64,000 bases of DNA from Mesostigma viride. Its lineage: Eukaryota > Streptophyta > Mesostigmatophyceae > Mesostigmatales > Mesostigmataceae. This document shows positions 41,244 through 51,393 of the stretch, piece after piece. Positions within the stretch are counted from its first letter, which is position 1; each line of letters opens with the position of its first letter. Position numbers and translations under genes: made by a program. The notes below the pieces were generated by a model. The model had not been told where the DNA came from. It saw only the letters and a list, made by a program, of their open reading frames with translations, and ran no database searches. Where the stretch lies: contig RPFO01000080.1 of NCBI GenBank assembly GCA_009746045.1, positions 594,203 through 658,202 on the forward strand. Reading direction: 5' to 3'.

Positions 41244-41605
41244 TGGACCCTGGCGCACACCCTTGGGTCCCTGGAAAGTCCCTGATCTCATCGGATTTCC
41301 TGGGAACTTCTCCCAATTTCCTGGGAAATCCATAGACCCTGGGAACTATCCACACCCCTCCCTGGGAACTAACTAGCAACTAGTAGGAACTACCGCGAAC
41401 TACCGGGAAGCGTACGGGAAGCGTACGGGAAGGCCCTTGGGGGTCACGTCGCGAAGTTGTCGAGTACGTGATGCGCGGGCCCACGACGTCCGCACGGTGC
41501 AGGTGGACGCGGGCAAGAAGAAGCCGAGGAAGCGGGGCGGGGGGGGGTGGGGGGGGGCAAGAAGGCCGCCGCCAGCGACCCCACCAAGGTGGTGTTGGAC
41601 CTGTG

Positions 41606-42166
41606 ATGCGCCTAGAGCCAGTGGATTATCTGTGGTGCTATTCAAGCGTGTACACCATGGACATCGACGCATTCATCGACACACTGCCAGTGTACGAGTT
41701 AGGAGAGGGGACCTTCAACCAGGCCCTGGAGGTCCTGGTGACGCCCCCGCGTGAAGAAGTCGGCGAGGGCTGGACCCAGTGTGTCGCGTATGAACCGTCC
41801 ACCGAGTACGCCGTCAACAACATCGCGGTCCTCGAGGTAGACGGCCAGACTGGCGACTTGATAGTCAAACTCGACCGCTTGCCGGCGTGCGATGCGATCA
41901 GAGACATCACGAGCGACGTCCGGGTCAAAGTGGTCGTTGGCGAGGATGAGTTCGACCCCAAGGCCCTCACTGTCGTGCCCTTTCTATCCATGTACACCTA
42001 CACGGGGCTCAAGTTCTACCTGGACGGACGAAACCCGCCCAAGCACTTCAGCGTAAAGTATCGATGTCTTCTTCTGGACGAGAAGAATCGGAAACTTGCC
42101 CGTGCCGCCCCGCTTGTGACGACCAGGACGCACGTGTACCGTGACGGAACGGCCTCCAGGCGCTAG
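41606..42166 (+). CDS. Array gene 4, copy 3
   Basis: Intact from the ATG at 41606, or 41656 in better context. One residue differs from copy 1 (Arg to Pro in RAA(R/P)LVTT). Upstream G-run length differs among copies, which changes whether the preceding frame is continuous with it. Confidence 0.7.
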   Translation: MRLEPVDYLWCYSSVYTMDIDAFIDTLPVYELGEGTFNQALEVLVTPPREEVGEGWTQCVAYEPSTEYAVNNIAVLEVDGQTGDLIVKLDRLPACDAIRDITSDVRVKVVVGEDEFDPKALTVVPFLSMYTYTGLKFYLDGRNPPKHFSVKYRCLLLDEKNRKLARAAPLVTTRTHVYRDGTASRR

Positions 42167-42329
42167 AATCAAAGCACCGGCAGTTGTAGCAACCTTTTTC
42201 TGGCCAGTTTGGCTTGTTGTATCACCGCGTCTCTGTTGGGTAGGTAGCGAAATGGCTTGAGTTCCCTACCGGGAAGCGTACGGGAAGCGTACGGGAATGC
42301 CCCTTGGGGGTCACGTCGCGAAGCGGTTG

Positions 42330-42617
42330 TGTGTCATCATGAGCTTCCAACACTTGTCAGCTCATGGACCAAACACTTGTCCAATAGGCCATAGCACCAC
42401 TTGTCAATCAAATACGTGATGCTACTAGGCTGACTCAGGTTACAAGTCATCCATGTCCAAGTATAGGACTATGGCACATGAATATTGATCAGCTCATTGA
42501 GCCCAATTCATCTAGCTTATCAAAGCTATCAAATTCCCAGTCCATATGGAATAAATCCAACAAGAAATAAATCAGGCTGGGATATATTGTGGCCAGGTGG
42601 ATATAATATCCCTAACA
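42330..42617 (-). repeat. LTR B, right part (288 bp)
   Basis: Resumes LTR homology at TGTGTCATCATGAGC and ends ATCCCTAACA. It is followed by TACAG (42618-42622), the right target-site duplication. Confidence 0.95.
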
Positions 42618-42622
42618 TACAG

Positions 42623-43332
42623 GATGCCAAGAACGTACTATTGTGAGTTCCTGATCTTTCACAGTTATCACAGGCGCCCGTTCTTATGGCGCCCGCCTTG
42701 GCCAGCCTTTCCCTTTTATGCTCAAAGAGACTCAGGTAGCACCTATACAAATACTGCCTTATTGGGGAGCCCATGTCTTCACTGGGTGTTAAGCCCAGGA
42801 ATCACTCATGCCAGGCTGTGGCTCTGCTGGGGAATTGAACCCCACCCCAACCTCCAGGTTTATAGGTGACCTGGAACTTTACACAAGAGAAACATTACAA
42901 CCATGAGAACAACATGAGAATGACATGACATGATTATGTTTTATTCAAGCATTATATAACCCAGAATGTGGCCCCTGGCAACCATGTTCCACATGGTCAC
43001 ACAACCAGGTTCTTTATTAGCAACAGGTTGGAAACAAGCACTAGAAAACATATATACAGCAACCTGTAAGAACCAACATTCGGGTTGCCCTTGCATGGCC
43101 TAACTGTTTGAGGCCAAAGGCGTCGACTTAAGTCCTGGCGACTCTTCTGAACCCCATGGGGAGGGCCAGGCATGATTCTCAGCTGGTAGGAGTGACATTC
43201 CACACCAACTCCTGTCCAGGAGGGTGTACCTAACCCTGAAGGACCGGCTGTCAACCAGTAAGCACCAGTCACCACTTGGTACTTTGGTCAAGCAGCCCAC
43301 TGGGGCACCCAAGCTGAAGCAAGGCCTGGTCT
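42623..43332 (-). other. 3' noncoding region of the second copia-like element
   Basis: TGTGAGTTCCTG at 42642 matches the spacer at 9328 and 51416, suggesting related termini. A pol III B-box-like GGTTCAATTCC (minus strand, near 42833) and a minus-strand AATAAAG near 43012 are present. An LTR is likely but no partner was found on the right. Confidence 0.4.
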
Positions 43333-44952
43333 CTATGGCCGCCCGTGTAAGGGGTCCATGAGCCCACGGAGCAGGGGGTACTGCCTCTCCGCCTTCTCCT
43401 CCAGCTTGGTGAGGGCATCTGCAGGGTTGTCCACACCAGGCACATGTTCAATGTGAGCTAGGTAGGACATCTCCTTGAGCAACAAGTAGTCAAGGTCCCT
43501 GCTCCTGGCCAGCTGCCTGTGCACAAATTGCACCATGCCCATGCTATCAGTCCTCACCAGTGTGTGCAGCTGCAACCTACAGGAAGCCACTTGACATAGC
43601 TGGTAGAAGAGCTCCCTCAAGTAAAGAGCAGTATGCAGCCCTTCACAGATTGCCCTGCACTCAGCAATATCACTGCTGGGTGTAACCCTGTTCTGCAACC
43701 GACTGTACCAGGTAACAAGTGAGGTGTGATCTTGCTCCAGGGTAACTAATGCTGCTGCCCTGCCCCTGACCTCTGTGACCTTCCTATTATCCATAGAACT
43801 GTCCACATAGAGAACCATGTCAAGGGGCTTGTACAAATCCACAGGACCCAGTATGAGAGGGGGAGACATCATGACAGCCTGCACCACACTCTCAGCACCC
43901 ACCTCAACCAGCTGGGAATCAGTAAGTCGACTCAGAACCAGCAAGTCAGGGGCACATATACTTGCAAGCCATGCCAGCATGCCCCTGATGGTAGCACACC
44001 TAGCCTGCGTGATGGGCTCCTGCAATGCATCTACAATCTGCTGTGGGTAGTCCTTACCACCCTCCATCCTGATGAACCACGAGCCCTTGGCTTGGAACAA
44101 CGTAGCCTGCATGCCACAGAAGACCATAGGCTCATTCTCCACCATGTGCTGTATCTTACCCAGCTCAAACCGCTTCTGGATCTTAGCCAAGACAGCCTCA
44201 ACCCAGTCTGGTGGACCTATGAGATGCAGGTCATCACCATGCAGTGAGGCAAAGACAGGAAGGCCATTGTAGGACCCTTGGAACAAACAGGGATCCACTG
44301 GAGACACAGAAAACCCACAAGTATTCTTCAAGAATTTCTCTAGGCTCTTTCTCCAGATAATGGGACTGGACCTGAGACCTTCCAACCCTTTCAGAATTCT
44401 CAGGTACCTGGCCTTTATCTCTGCTCTCCATACAGCAGGTACAGTCACAAAGAAAGGAGGGATATCTCTCCAAGTCTGCCTAGCCTGATCTTGGTCACCC
44501 TTGAGAAAAGCCCTCTTGAAATCAATCAGCACAGAGCTATAGGGCACACCCTTAACCAGAAAAGACAGAAATATACACAGCAGAATCCTCCACGTGTCAT
44601 GCAGCATCCCTGGAGTATAGAGCTCCTCATCTAACAACTGGCCAGTGCCATGATACTCGGTTACAACTGGTCTGACATGTGGCACCTGGACACCATCAAC
44701 CTCCTTGAGCTTGAGGACAAACATCAATCTGAGCAGCTGGTGAACTTCTGGCAGCTCATCCACAGGTTCTGCACAGTTGGAAACTATCCACTCATGCCCA
44801 GAAGCAACAAAGCCAAGAGTCCATGCCTTAGCCATCTTGGGGCTTTGCATCATCTCGACTAGCTGGCGCCAGGGAATAGGACTGTGAGCAGCTATCTGGT
44901 ACCTGTTTACCCCTAACTGCCTTGGATCAAAGGTGGTTGGGATTATCAACAA
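43333..44952 (-). CDS. Copia-like reverse transcriptase and RNase H
   Basis: 539 codons. The RT finger-palm region has SSVLIDFKRAFLKGD (first catalytic Asp). The catalytic box reads SLHGDDLHLIG, that is HGDD where copia elements have YVDD. RNase H follows: VLYVDSSMDN, IAECRAICEGL, VRTDSMGM and IEHVPGVDNPADALTK (D, E, D and the terminal ADALTK signature). It would copy element RNA into cDNA. The second family member at 52.6-53.2 kb also has HGDD. Frame intact, so possibly recent. Confidence 0.9.
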   Translation of the reverse strand: MLIIPTTFDPRQLGVNRYQIAAHSPIPWRQLVEMMQSPKMAKAWTLGFVASGHEWIVSNCAEPVDELPEVHQLLRLMFVLKLKEVDGVQVPHVRPVVTEYHGTGQLLDEELYTPGMLHDTWRILLCIFLSFLVKGVPYSSVLIDFKRAFLKGDQDQARQTWRDIPPFFVTVPAVWRAEIKARYLRILKGLEGLRSSPIIWRKSLEKFLKNTCGFSVSPVDPCLFQGSYNGLPVFASLHGDDLHLIGPPDWVEAVLAKIQKRFELGKIQHMVENEPMVFCGMQATLFQAKGSWFIRMEGGKDYPQQIVDALQEPITQARCATIRGMLAWLASICAPDLLVLSRLTDSQLVEVGAESVVQAVMMSPPLILGPVDLYKPLDMVLYVDSSMDNRKVTEVRGRAAALVTLEQDHTSLVTWYSRLQNRVTPSSDIAECRAICEGLHTALYLRELFYQLCQVASCRLQLHTLVRTDSMGMVQFVHRQLARSRDLDYLLLKEMSYLAHIEHVPGVDNPADALTKLEEKAERQYPLLRGLMDPLHGRP

Positions 44953-44961
44953 GGTCCTCAG

Positions 44962-46857
44962 CTATGGGCTCCTGACCTGAGGACCCTCAGCTGGCTGACT
45001 CCTAACAGCCTTCACCGCCACTGCAAGACCCTGGGAATAGTGATATCTTTCAAGGGGGAGGCTGCCCCTGCCTTCTAGTGCCAACTCATCAGAGGTCAAA
45101 GTAACCCCTGGCATGCACAAGAAGTTCTGACCCAGAATGGCAGGCCCCTGATAGCCCTCTACCACACAGAACGTGGTGGGCACCCCTAAGATAGGCACAC
45201 TCACTTCCCCAAGGATCTTCATGGACACCTTTCCTGAGAAATCAGACACAGCAAGGCAACTGGGATGGGACATCTGTAAGCCTACAGCATCCTCTTCCCT
45301 GATGACAGACACCTGTGAGTTGGTATCTACCTCCATTGTAGCTGCCCAGCACGACCCCCACCCCGTGAGCTTGGATACCTTGGGATCATGTTTGCTGCGC
45401 ATGAGTGCTCGGATGACGTCCGCCATGAGAGGCCCCCGGGCCTTAGGTGGCTGCCCCGTCCCCTCTGGCCTTGTGACAGTTGCTTCAGCAGCCTCCTCCT
45501 GCTCGTCATCTTCCAGCAGGGACAGACCATCATCCACCACCAGAGGATTGTTAGCTGCTGCTGCCTGGCTCTGGCCTGGCTCCTCAACCCAGCTGGGAGG
45601 GCCTGGCCCGTCTGCAGGCCAGATTGCATGTGGCCTTCTTTCCTTGACATGAGCCCAGGACAACCTGTACACGTGCCTTGGATCCTTTTCCAAAGCCACC
45701 AGGCAAGATCTGTTAGCTTCTTCCACACGAGTGACAACCCCATCCTGCCACTTCCCCCGCTTGCCTGGAATAGATGGTTCCTTCCACATCCTGACCTTCA
45801 GCCCCACCTGAGGCCTCAGCACATTCCAGTTCTTGTCCTTACGTCTCAGCTGGGCAAATAACCTATCTGCCTTCCTAAGACTGGCCTGCACCACGTTCTC
45901 AGGTAACAAGCTATACTGCAGGGCCAGGGGAGAGACAGCCACACCATCAAAGTAATAGTTAACCCTGTGGTTCAGCTGCTCTTCTATCCCCTTACACCAG
46001 GCTGCCCTCTCTAAGGCAGATGCCACAAGTGGCACTGACTCTGCTGCTAGCACCACTGTCTTCACTTCACGTATGGATCTCTCTACAGCCCCTTGCTGCC
46101 CATGACTCTCCCTGGGGACTACTACCAGCTTACAAGGCAGCTGGTCCTGATGCTTGAGCAAACAGTCAAACTGCAAGTCTGCCTGCACACTCTTGCACAC
46201 CCCAAAGCCTGGGATCAGGGCCTTCATACCCAACAACAAGTGGTGCTCCTGCATACCAGGCAGAACGTCTATCAGCCTGTATCTGCTGAACCTGTCCACC
46301 CCCACCAATATATACAAGCCCCTGATATGCTGGATATCCATCTGGATGTCGCCACGCTCCCTAGCAGGCTCCCTAGCATGGGACTGAGGTGGGTGAACAG
46401 CATTCTCCTGGCAACCACAGTTCTCAGCAGCAGCCTGGCATGCCTCCCACAAAGGCTCCCTACCTAGCTTCCAAGCAAACATTGCTGCCTGCCCAGAATG
46501 CCCAAACATATGATGCAATCTATGGCCAGCCTCAGCATAGCTCAGCACTCTGTCAGTACTGACCTGGCGAGACGTCTGAACCGTGTGTGGGGACACATGA
46601 TCCACTCCTGAGGTTCCAGGGCTTCCCTGCAGGCCATCCTGACGCCCCAAGCCAGGCCCTGCACCCTGGACCGCTCCAGGCCCTTCCAGCAAGGTCCCTT
46701 GGCCCTCCAGGCCAGCACCTGCTGGAGACCCACCACCTGCATGAGGCATAGGGAATTCAGCTGCAGCATTGTTATTGCAATCCAGTGGAAGAACAACATC
46801 TTTACACCCTTGGTGCTGCACAAGGGGCACACCCCCATCCTTATGTACATCCAGCAC
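44962..46857 (-). CDS. Copia-like integrase followed by aspartic protease
   Basis: 631 codons. After a Gln/Gly-rich leader, an HHCC-like region (HRLHHMFGHSG ... CQAAAENCGC) leads into the DDE core (QMDIQHI, QADLQFD, HGQQGAVERSIREVK). After a C-terminal domain and an acidic linker comes a retropepsin-like module: MEVDTNSQVSVI (Asn instead of Gly after Asp-Thr) and PAILGQNFL. The order is thus integrase then protease, the reverse of canonical Ty1/copia. It ends 9 bp before the RT frame. Confidence 0.85.
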   Translation of the reverse strand: MLDVHKDGGVPLVQHQGCKDVVLPLDCNNNAAAEFPMPHAGGGSPAGAGLEGQGTLLEGPGAVQGAGPGLGRQDGLQGSPGTSGVDHVSPHTVQTSRQVSTDRVLSYAEAGHRLHHMFGHSGQAAMFAWKLGREPLWEACQAAAENCGCQENAVHPPQSHAREPARERGDIQMDIQHIRGLYILVGVDRFSRYRLIDVLPGMQEHHLLLGMKALIPGFGVCKSVQADLQFDCLLKHQDQLPCKLVVVPRESHGQQGAVERSIREVKTVVLAAESVPLVASALERAAWCKGIEEQLNHRVNYYFDGVAVSPLALQYSLLPENVVQASLRKADRLFAQLRRKDKNWNVLRPQVGLKVRMWKEPSIPGKRGKWQDGVVTRVEEANRSCLVALEKDPRHVYRLSWAHVKERRPHAIWPADGPGPPSWVEEPGQSQAAAANNPLVVDDGLSLLEDDEQEEAAEATVTRPEGTGQPPKARGPLMADVIRALMRSKHDPKVSKLTGWGSCWAATMEVDTNSQVSVIREEDAVGLQMSHPSCLAVSDFSGKVSMKILGEVSVPILGVPTTFCVVEGYQGPAILGQNFLCMPGVTLTSDELALEGRGSLPLERYHYSQGLAVAVKAVRSQPAEGPQVRSP

Positions 46858-46901
46858 ACCTTCCCCAAGGGGTGATTGACTATTTACAGGGGATGATGTA
46901 G

Positions 46902-47868
46902 CTAGTCACTGCTGCCCAGACTGGCCTCCTGCCCCAGCAGGCTTGGCCTTCCTGTCAGGACACTCACGACGCCAGTGACCTTCCTTGCCACACACAAAAC
47001 ATGCTCCACCCTTCTTCCCAGACCCAGCCCCACCCTTGCCAGGCTTCCCCTGGCCTCCCTGAGACTGTCCACCCTGCTTGCCCTGGTTGCCTTGAGCTTG
47101 GCCCTTGCCTTGCCCTTGGCCACCCTTACCCTGCTGACCACCAGCTTGCTGGCTCCCAACCCCTCCTTGGGAACCTGCACCCTTGCCACCCTGAGCCCCC
47201 TGCCTCTGGCGCCTGAAGCGCTTACGCTTGTTGGGCCTTGCCCCATCACGGGCTGGGTACCCGGGGACATCACCTTGGCCCTAGCTGCACAGCGGAGGTG
47301 GCATTGCTGCCATGGGACTGGATAGCTTTGCAGGCAGGATCTGGCTTCCTTATGCTGAGGATTACAAGCTCCAGAGCACGCAAGGAGCCATCAGTCTGGT
47401 TAAGAAACATGCGGGCACTGTTCCTCCCATCCACACTCAAACCCATACGGTCCAGGAAATAGTCTGCCAAGGCCCTATCTGTGACCAGGAAGCCATACTT
47501 GGCCCCCTTGTCCCTGATACGGTTGAGCCTAGCCCATTCCTCTGCCACAGGACCCACTATCTCAAAGGTGTCATACTGATGTTTATACTGTAGTTGGTGA
47601 GGTTGAGAACCTTGTCAGAGAACTCCTCCCTCAACCCATCCAGGAACTGTGCCCAGGTTAGCTTATCCTTGACACCAGTCCTAGCCTTTTCCCTGACACG
47701 CTCTGACGAGTCCCTGTTGCACGTGGACGAGTGAAACACTTGCACTAGGTTGACAGTGGGGTCCACGGAGAGCACAACCAGCTCCATGTCCTCTAGCCAC
47801 TTGTCTAGAGCTTCCTGTGCTAGTGGTGGGTTAAGGGGACGTGGCGCGCCGAATATTTTCCGCGCCAA
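46902..47868 (-). pseudogene. Gag of the second copia-like element (frame-broken, 5' truncated)
   Basis: Pieces in different frames: LEDMELVVLSVDPTVNLVQVF and LTWAQFLDGLREEF (47557-47868), then ADYFLDRMGL (47270-47557), a long Gln/Gly/Lys-rich tail, and a CCHC knuckle CFVCGKEGHWRREC near 46960-47005. Homology to element DNA seems to stop near 47845, so the 5' LTR is missing. Confidence 0.7.
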
Positions 47869-47869
47869 A

Positions 47870-49686
47870 AAATTCGCGGTACCGTCCGTACGGTGTATAA
47901 TGTGTGCCCGGACCGCTCAACCCTCGGGGAAGTGGCCATGGCGGCATGCCTTTATGCAATATTAATCGATATGGCACGTAAACAGCTAGAAAAAATGCTT
48001 GAATTTCGCAGAAGATTAGTCGATGACCTCATTTCATGGCGGAAAGTTTACGGTTTGCAATATCGCTAATTTCTCGAACGGCTACGGGCGCGGGGGTCCA
48101 GGATATAATTTCTCTTGCGGATCATGAAATTTAATGCAGGTTTACGGCAGCTATTGTGAGGCAACGTAGGCTCTAAAGAGCGATTATGAAGCTAACTTAA
48201 TGGTGTTGTCGAGTTTGTGCCGAAGCTTCCCGGTTTCTTTTACATTTCCGGCATTCAAGGTAAGAACCTACGCAGGCCTGCGCATGTCGCCTTCGACGTA
48301 TTCACGGAAGGCGCACCTTCCTTGTTCGCCTGATCAATGGATGATGTCTTTTATTGTTCGAGCTTGCGTGCCAGTTTATGCATGAAACATTTCCACGCAG
48401 GCAGGTGCATTAACGTCGGCCTTTCGCCTTTTTTTCGGGCAGTTTCCCTGCAGGAAGCGCTCCATTTCTTTCGGTTGCATCGTCAGATTCCTAGCTATTT
48501 CGTACAATTTCGTGTAGTTTGTGGCTGGCATGCTAAATGCGCCGAGGTCAAGTTGTTGGTAATGTGTTGACATTTGTTTTCCATAATCCTTTGGACGTGA
48601 GCTTGCTCAGACGCTTTGTTATGTGCCGGATCTGACACGCCTGTTTTAGTAACGACATCCGGCATGTGCCTACACGCTAACAAGCTGGCATCAGCTTCTT
48701 AGCAAATTGCCCTATTGGAAAGGAAGGTGAGAGTGGTTCTTTTGCTGGCCATACTGCATGAGTGGCATTGCATTAGATAGGTGTTTCCATTGCTTTCCTT
48801 GAGCTATAACCATTCAGACTTCCCTGCTATGTGTGCAGCAAGGCAAGCTGGATAGGATGTGAATGCTTGGCAGACAACATGTATGAATTGCTGCCAAGTT
48901 TGCAGCCTGCAGTTGCCTCTATTGCTTGGGCATTCTTTCTAAGGTTTTTACACGTATACTTGCTGAGTTCTTGGCATAAATTTACATGGTAACCTTGGGC
49001 TGAGCTTAGTGTATGCTCTCTTGGTGCGTGTATGCCTAGCGATGGTGTTGCTATGTGCACGCTGGCAAGGCTGGCCATGCTGAGGGCAGGGGAGGGCAGA
49101 TGAGGCGCCTAGCCTTTTCTTATGTTGTGTGATCGAGTTGGGCATGTTTTTTGGCTTCTTGGATGGAAAACATGATGTCTAGGTGGCCTTATACACAGAA
49201 AAACCTCATTTAGCGTATGTTCAGGTTTTAGCACGCAAAACCTTATAACTTGAGCTAGACTTGTCGGAATGACCTGGGACTTGGACCACTGCTGTCCCCC
49301 TGTTAGCCGGATTTTCGCTTGATTTTGTGGCCTTATCTGAAGTGTTGATGATATGTTTATTCCCAATGTCCGGTAAAAAAAGACCTGTTTTGCGGGAAAA
49401 TTAATAACTGTTCAAGGTTTTGCCATTTCCATGATGTAAATAGCTCAGCAAGCTACACACTCAGGGAACTACAAATGGTTGATTTTTGGTTGCCAACAAA
49501 TGTGTGCATTGGCTGGGGCATACCCAGCCCTAATTAGCGTCTTTTTCTATTTATAGCGCAATATTGGCGTATACTTGGGGGTAGTACCCCCAACAAGTGC
49601 ATGGACAACTCACAAGAGATGTTATTTAGTGCCCGCAATCATATTTCAGCATTGTGCAAATGAATTTCAAGTGTTATTACCATACT
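47870..49686. other. Intergenic, no gene recognised
   Basis: AT-rich unique DNA with short overlapping ORFs only. Donor- and acceptor-like sites are scattered but no coding exon is convincing. Confidence 0.5.
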
Positions 49687-50157
49687 TCAATTTTTAAGGG
49701 TTTTGGGGTGCCACCTCCCCTTAAGAGGCTTTTGTCCATTCATAAGCGTGACTGCACTCATGTGAGGTCTCGACCCTGGCAGCGCTTTCACCGGCTCCAC
49801 CACAGTGGGTGTCACAGCAACAGCGCCACTTGGGCCAGCAAGCACAGGGGAGATCACATCCACATGAAGCCTCTTACCATTGCCGTCAGCGGAGGTGTCC
49901 CTCTTACGCTTCTCCACGGCTGGTTGCCCATTCGCCACCGTTATTGCATCAGATGCCCCTAGCGCCCGCGCCTTGCGCGCCTCCTCCACCGAGTCTTCGT
50001 GCCGTCTCTTACTGCCTGGTCTCTTTCCCCCATCGCCGTCGCTGGCTGGGATCGCCTCCCCCACCAGCTGCTCCTTGTCTTGCCGAGGCTCCTGGCTCGC
50101 CCCAGCCGGTGCCTCCATCTCGCCCTTGTCGCCGTCTCCCGGTTTGCCACGAGGCAT
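49687..50157 (-). CDS. Hypothetical basic nuclear-like protein
   Basis: From the ATG at 50157 (MPRGKPGDGDKG). Lys/Arg clusters (RPGSKRRHED, EKRKRDTS) look like nuclear localisation signals. The rest is Ala/Gly/Pro-rich and disordered. It lies just downstream of the ORF ending at 50211 on the same strand. It may be a host gene or a gag-like ORF. Confidence 0.35.
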   Translation of the reverse strand: MPRGKPGDGDKGEMEAPAGASQEPRQDKEQLVGEAIPASDGDGGKRPGSKRRHEDSVEEARKARALGASDAITVANGQPAVEKRKRDTSADGNGKRLHVDVISPVLAGPSGAVAVTPTVVEPVKALPGSRPHMSAVTLMNGQKPLKGRWHPKTLKN

Positions 50158-50210
50158 TATATACAGTGGGATGGCAAAACAAAACAGGCGATAGACAAGG
50201 AAGAACAGGC

Positions 50211-51363
50211 TCAAGCGCTGGTGCTGCCTGAAGAAGCCGCTGGCTGCTCTCCAGCTACTGCCTCCTCCTCACGCTCCTGCGCTGTGCGTGCCACCGGTGT
50301 CCCCACGCGTGGAACTGAGCGGACCTCCTCCGCGTTGTAAGGACCTAGCACACGGCTCACCGGCCTCCCGGCTGCTGTCTGCTCTACCGGCAGTCTTGGC
50401 GCACTGCCACGGCGATACCACTGAAGATTTCTGACCCACCGACTACCACCACCTCGTTGGTCGTTCCGCGACCCCCGACCAATCTCACCAAAATCGTGTT
50501 CCGGCTCAAAGGGTATGTTTAACTCTGCTCTACGCCGAGCTGAGTAGCCCTCGTTTGTGCCGTCACCCTCGTCAATCTGTTGTGACGACCGGGCTATGAT
50601 GCCCGTTGGCCGGTCCACGAACTGATCGTGGAACTCCTCGTCGGAGACGTCTCGACCGGTGATGACTGTCACCGTCGGCCCAGTCGCCCCTGGCCTGCTC
50701 TGCAACCTCGGAGTGTCCAAGGTCGACCAAATGCCCGGTGGACGCGTAGTGATCACCCAGTGATCGGCGTGACCACGCGCCTCTTGGATCAGAATGTTGA
50801 CCAGGTGCTCACACGTTTGAGCCACCACCTCGGCCGAATCCCACGGGCTATCGGCCTCGCGCGTCTGCGCGTCCCGTATGATGTGTGACGCGTCGGTCCC
50901 CTCCCCCAGCGAGCTTGTCGCCACCCAGTGATTATACAATCTGGTTCCACCTAAACAGATGGCCACCAGTTGGCCCAGCGTGACTCTCACGCGCTAAGTC
51001 AAGCGCCTGGATGGTTACGTGCCCGCCCTGGTACGCAACTTCTAAACTGTAGATCAACGAAGCAATTTCGTCGCGAATGGCGACGAGGCGCTCCGTGCAG
51101 ACCCGTCCTGTTTCCCATGGCGACGTCGTCGCCCGAATCCTCATCACCACAGGGTCGTTTGCCGACGGCCCTGCTGCGTTACCGAACACAGCGACCCAAC
51201 CGCCTTCCGCAAGGCCCCTCGCAACGTAGGCCGCTTGCACAAATGTAGAAGCGTTGGATTGGTGAGTATAGGGGTAGAATGCGTTTTCGCGCGCCGGCAA
51301 CTCTGGAGCTGCTTCGCGCCTGGGAGATGACTCAGGTGTCTCAACCCGAGCCTCGGCCGACAT
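50211..51363 (-). pseudogene. Hypothetical protein with two related segments, frame break at about 50960
   Basis: Two minus frames overlap at 50932-50990. The first (start at 51363) has WVAVFGNAAG ... SPWETGRVCTERLVAIRDEI. The second has HWVATSSLGEG ... SPWDSAEVVAQTCEHLVNIL. The two look like tandem copies of one ~70-residue unit. The C-terminus is Arg/Glu/Ala-rich. No family is recognised. Sequence upstream is replaced at about 51394 by copia-derived DNA. Confidence 0.4.
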
Positions 51364-51393
51364 GAAACCTTGCAAACAGAAATGCAATAGTAC

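Larger units (their letters stand above)
15387..42329. mobile_element. Virus-like gene array (endogenous DNA virus or novel selfish element), 26.9 kb
   Basis: GC-rich DNA whose genes recur in near-identical modules. The order is: 201-aa gene; truncated SET gene / 149-aa gene / regulatory hairpin / 187-aa gene; 201-aa gene; a TIR insertion; Cys-rich gene / 71-aa gene / SET-C-domain paralogue; second SET / 149-aa / hairpin / 187-aa module; 201-aa gene; half hairpin; capsid-like and membrane-like pair; last 187-aa gene. The genes have TATA/CCAAT promoters, close AATAAA signals and short introns. Internal unit boundaries contain 47 bp missing from the outer ends. Viral origin is inferred; no capsid, ATPase or polymerase hallmark was found. 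Confidence 0.7.
11168..42617 (-). mobile_element. Non-autonomous Ty1/copia-type LTR retrotransposon, with a 26.9-kb nested insertion
   Basis: The element has two LTRs (11168-11975; 14865-15386 continued at 42330-42617), TGTT...AACA ends, a 5-bp TACAG target duplication, a purine tract at the left LTR (minus strand AAGGGGGGTG), a primer site at 14853-14864 and one gag-protease ORF. Integrase, RT and RNase H are absent, so mobilisation would need a helper. The LTRs differ at only a few positions (for example GAATTGGG/GGATTGGG and CCTGGCAT/CCTAGCAT), so the insertion is young, and the nested array younger still. Confidence 0.9.

Noticed and set aside
15387-42329. Known giant virus, polinton or virophage insertion
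   Set aside because: I looked for major capsid, packaging ATPase, protein-primed polymerase, rve integrase and adenain-type protease motifs and saw none; affiliation is left open.
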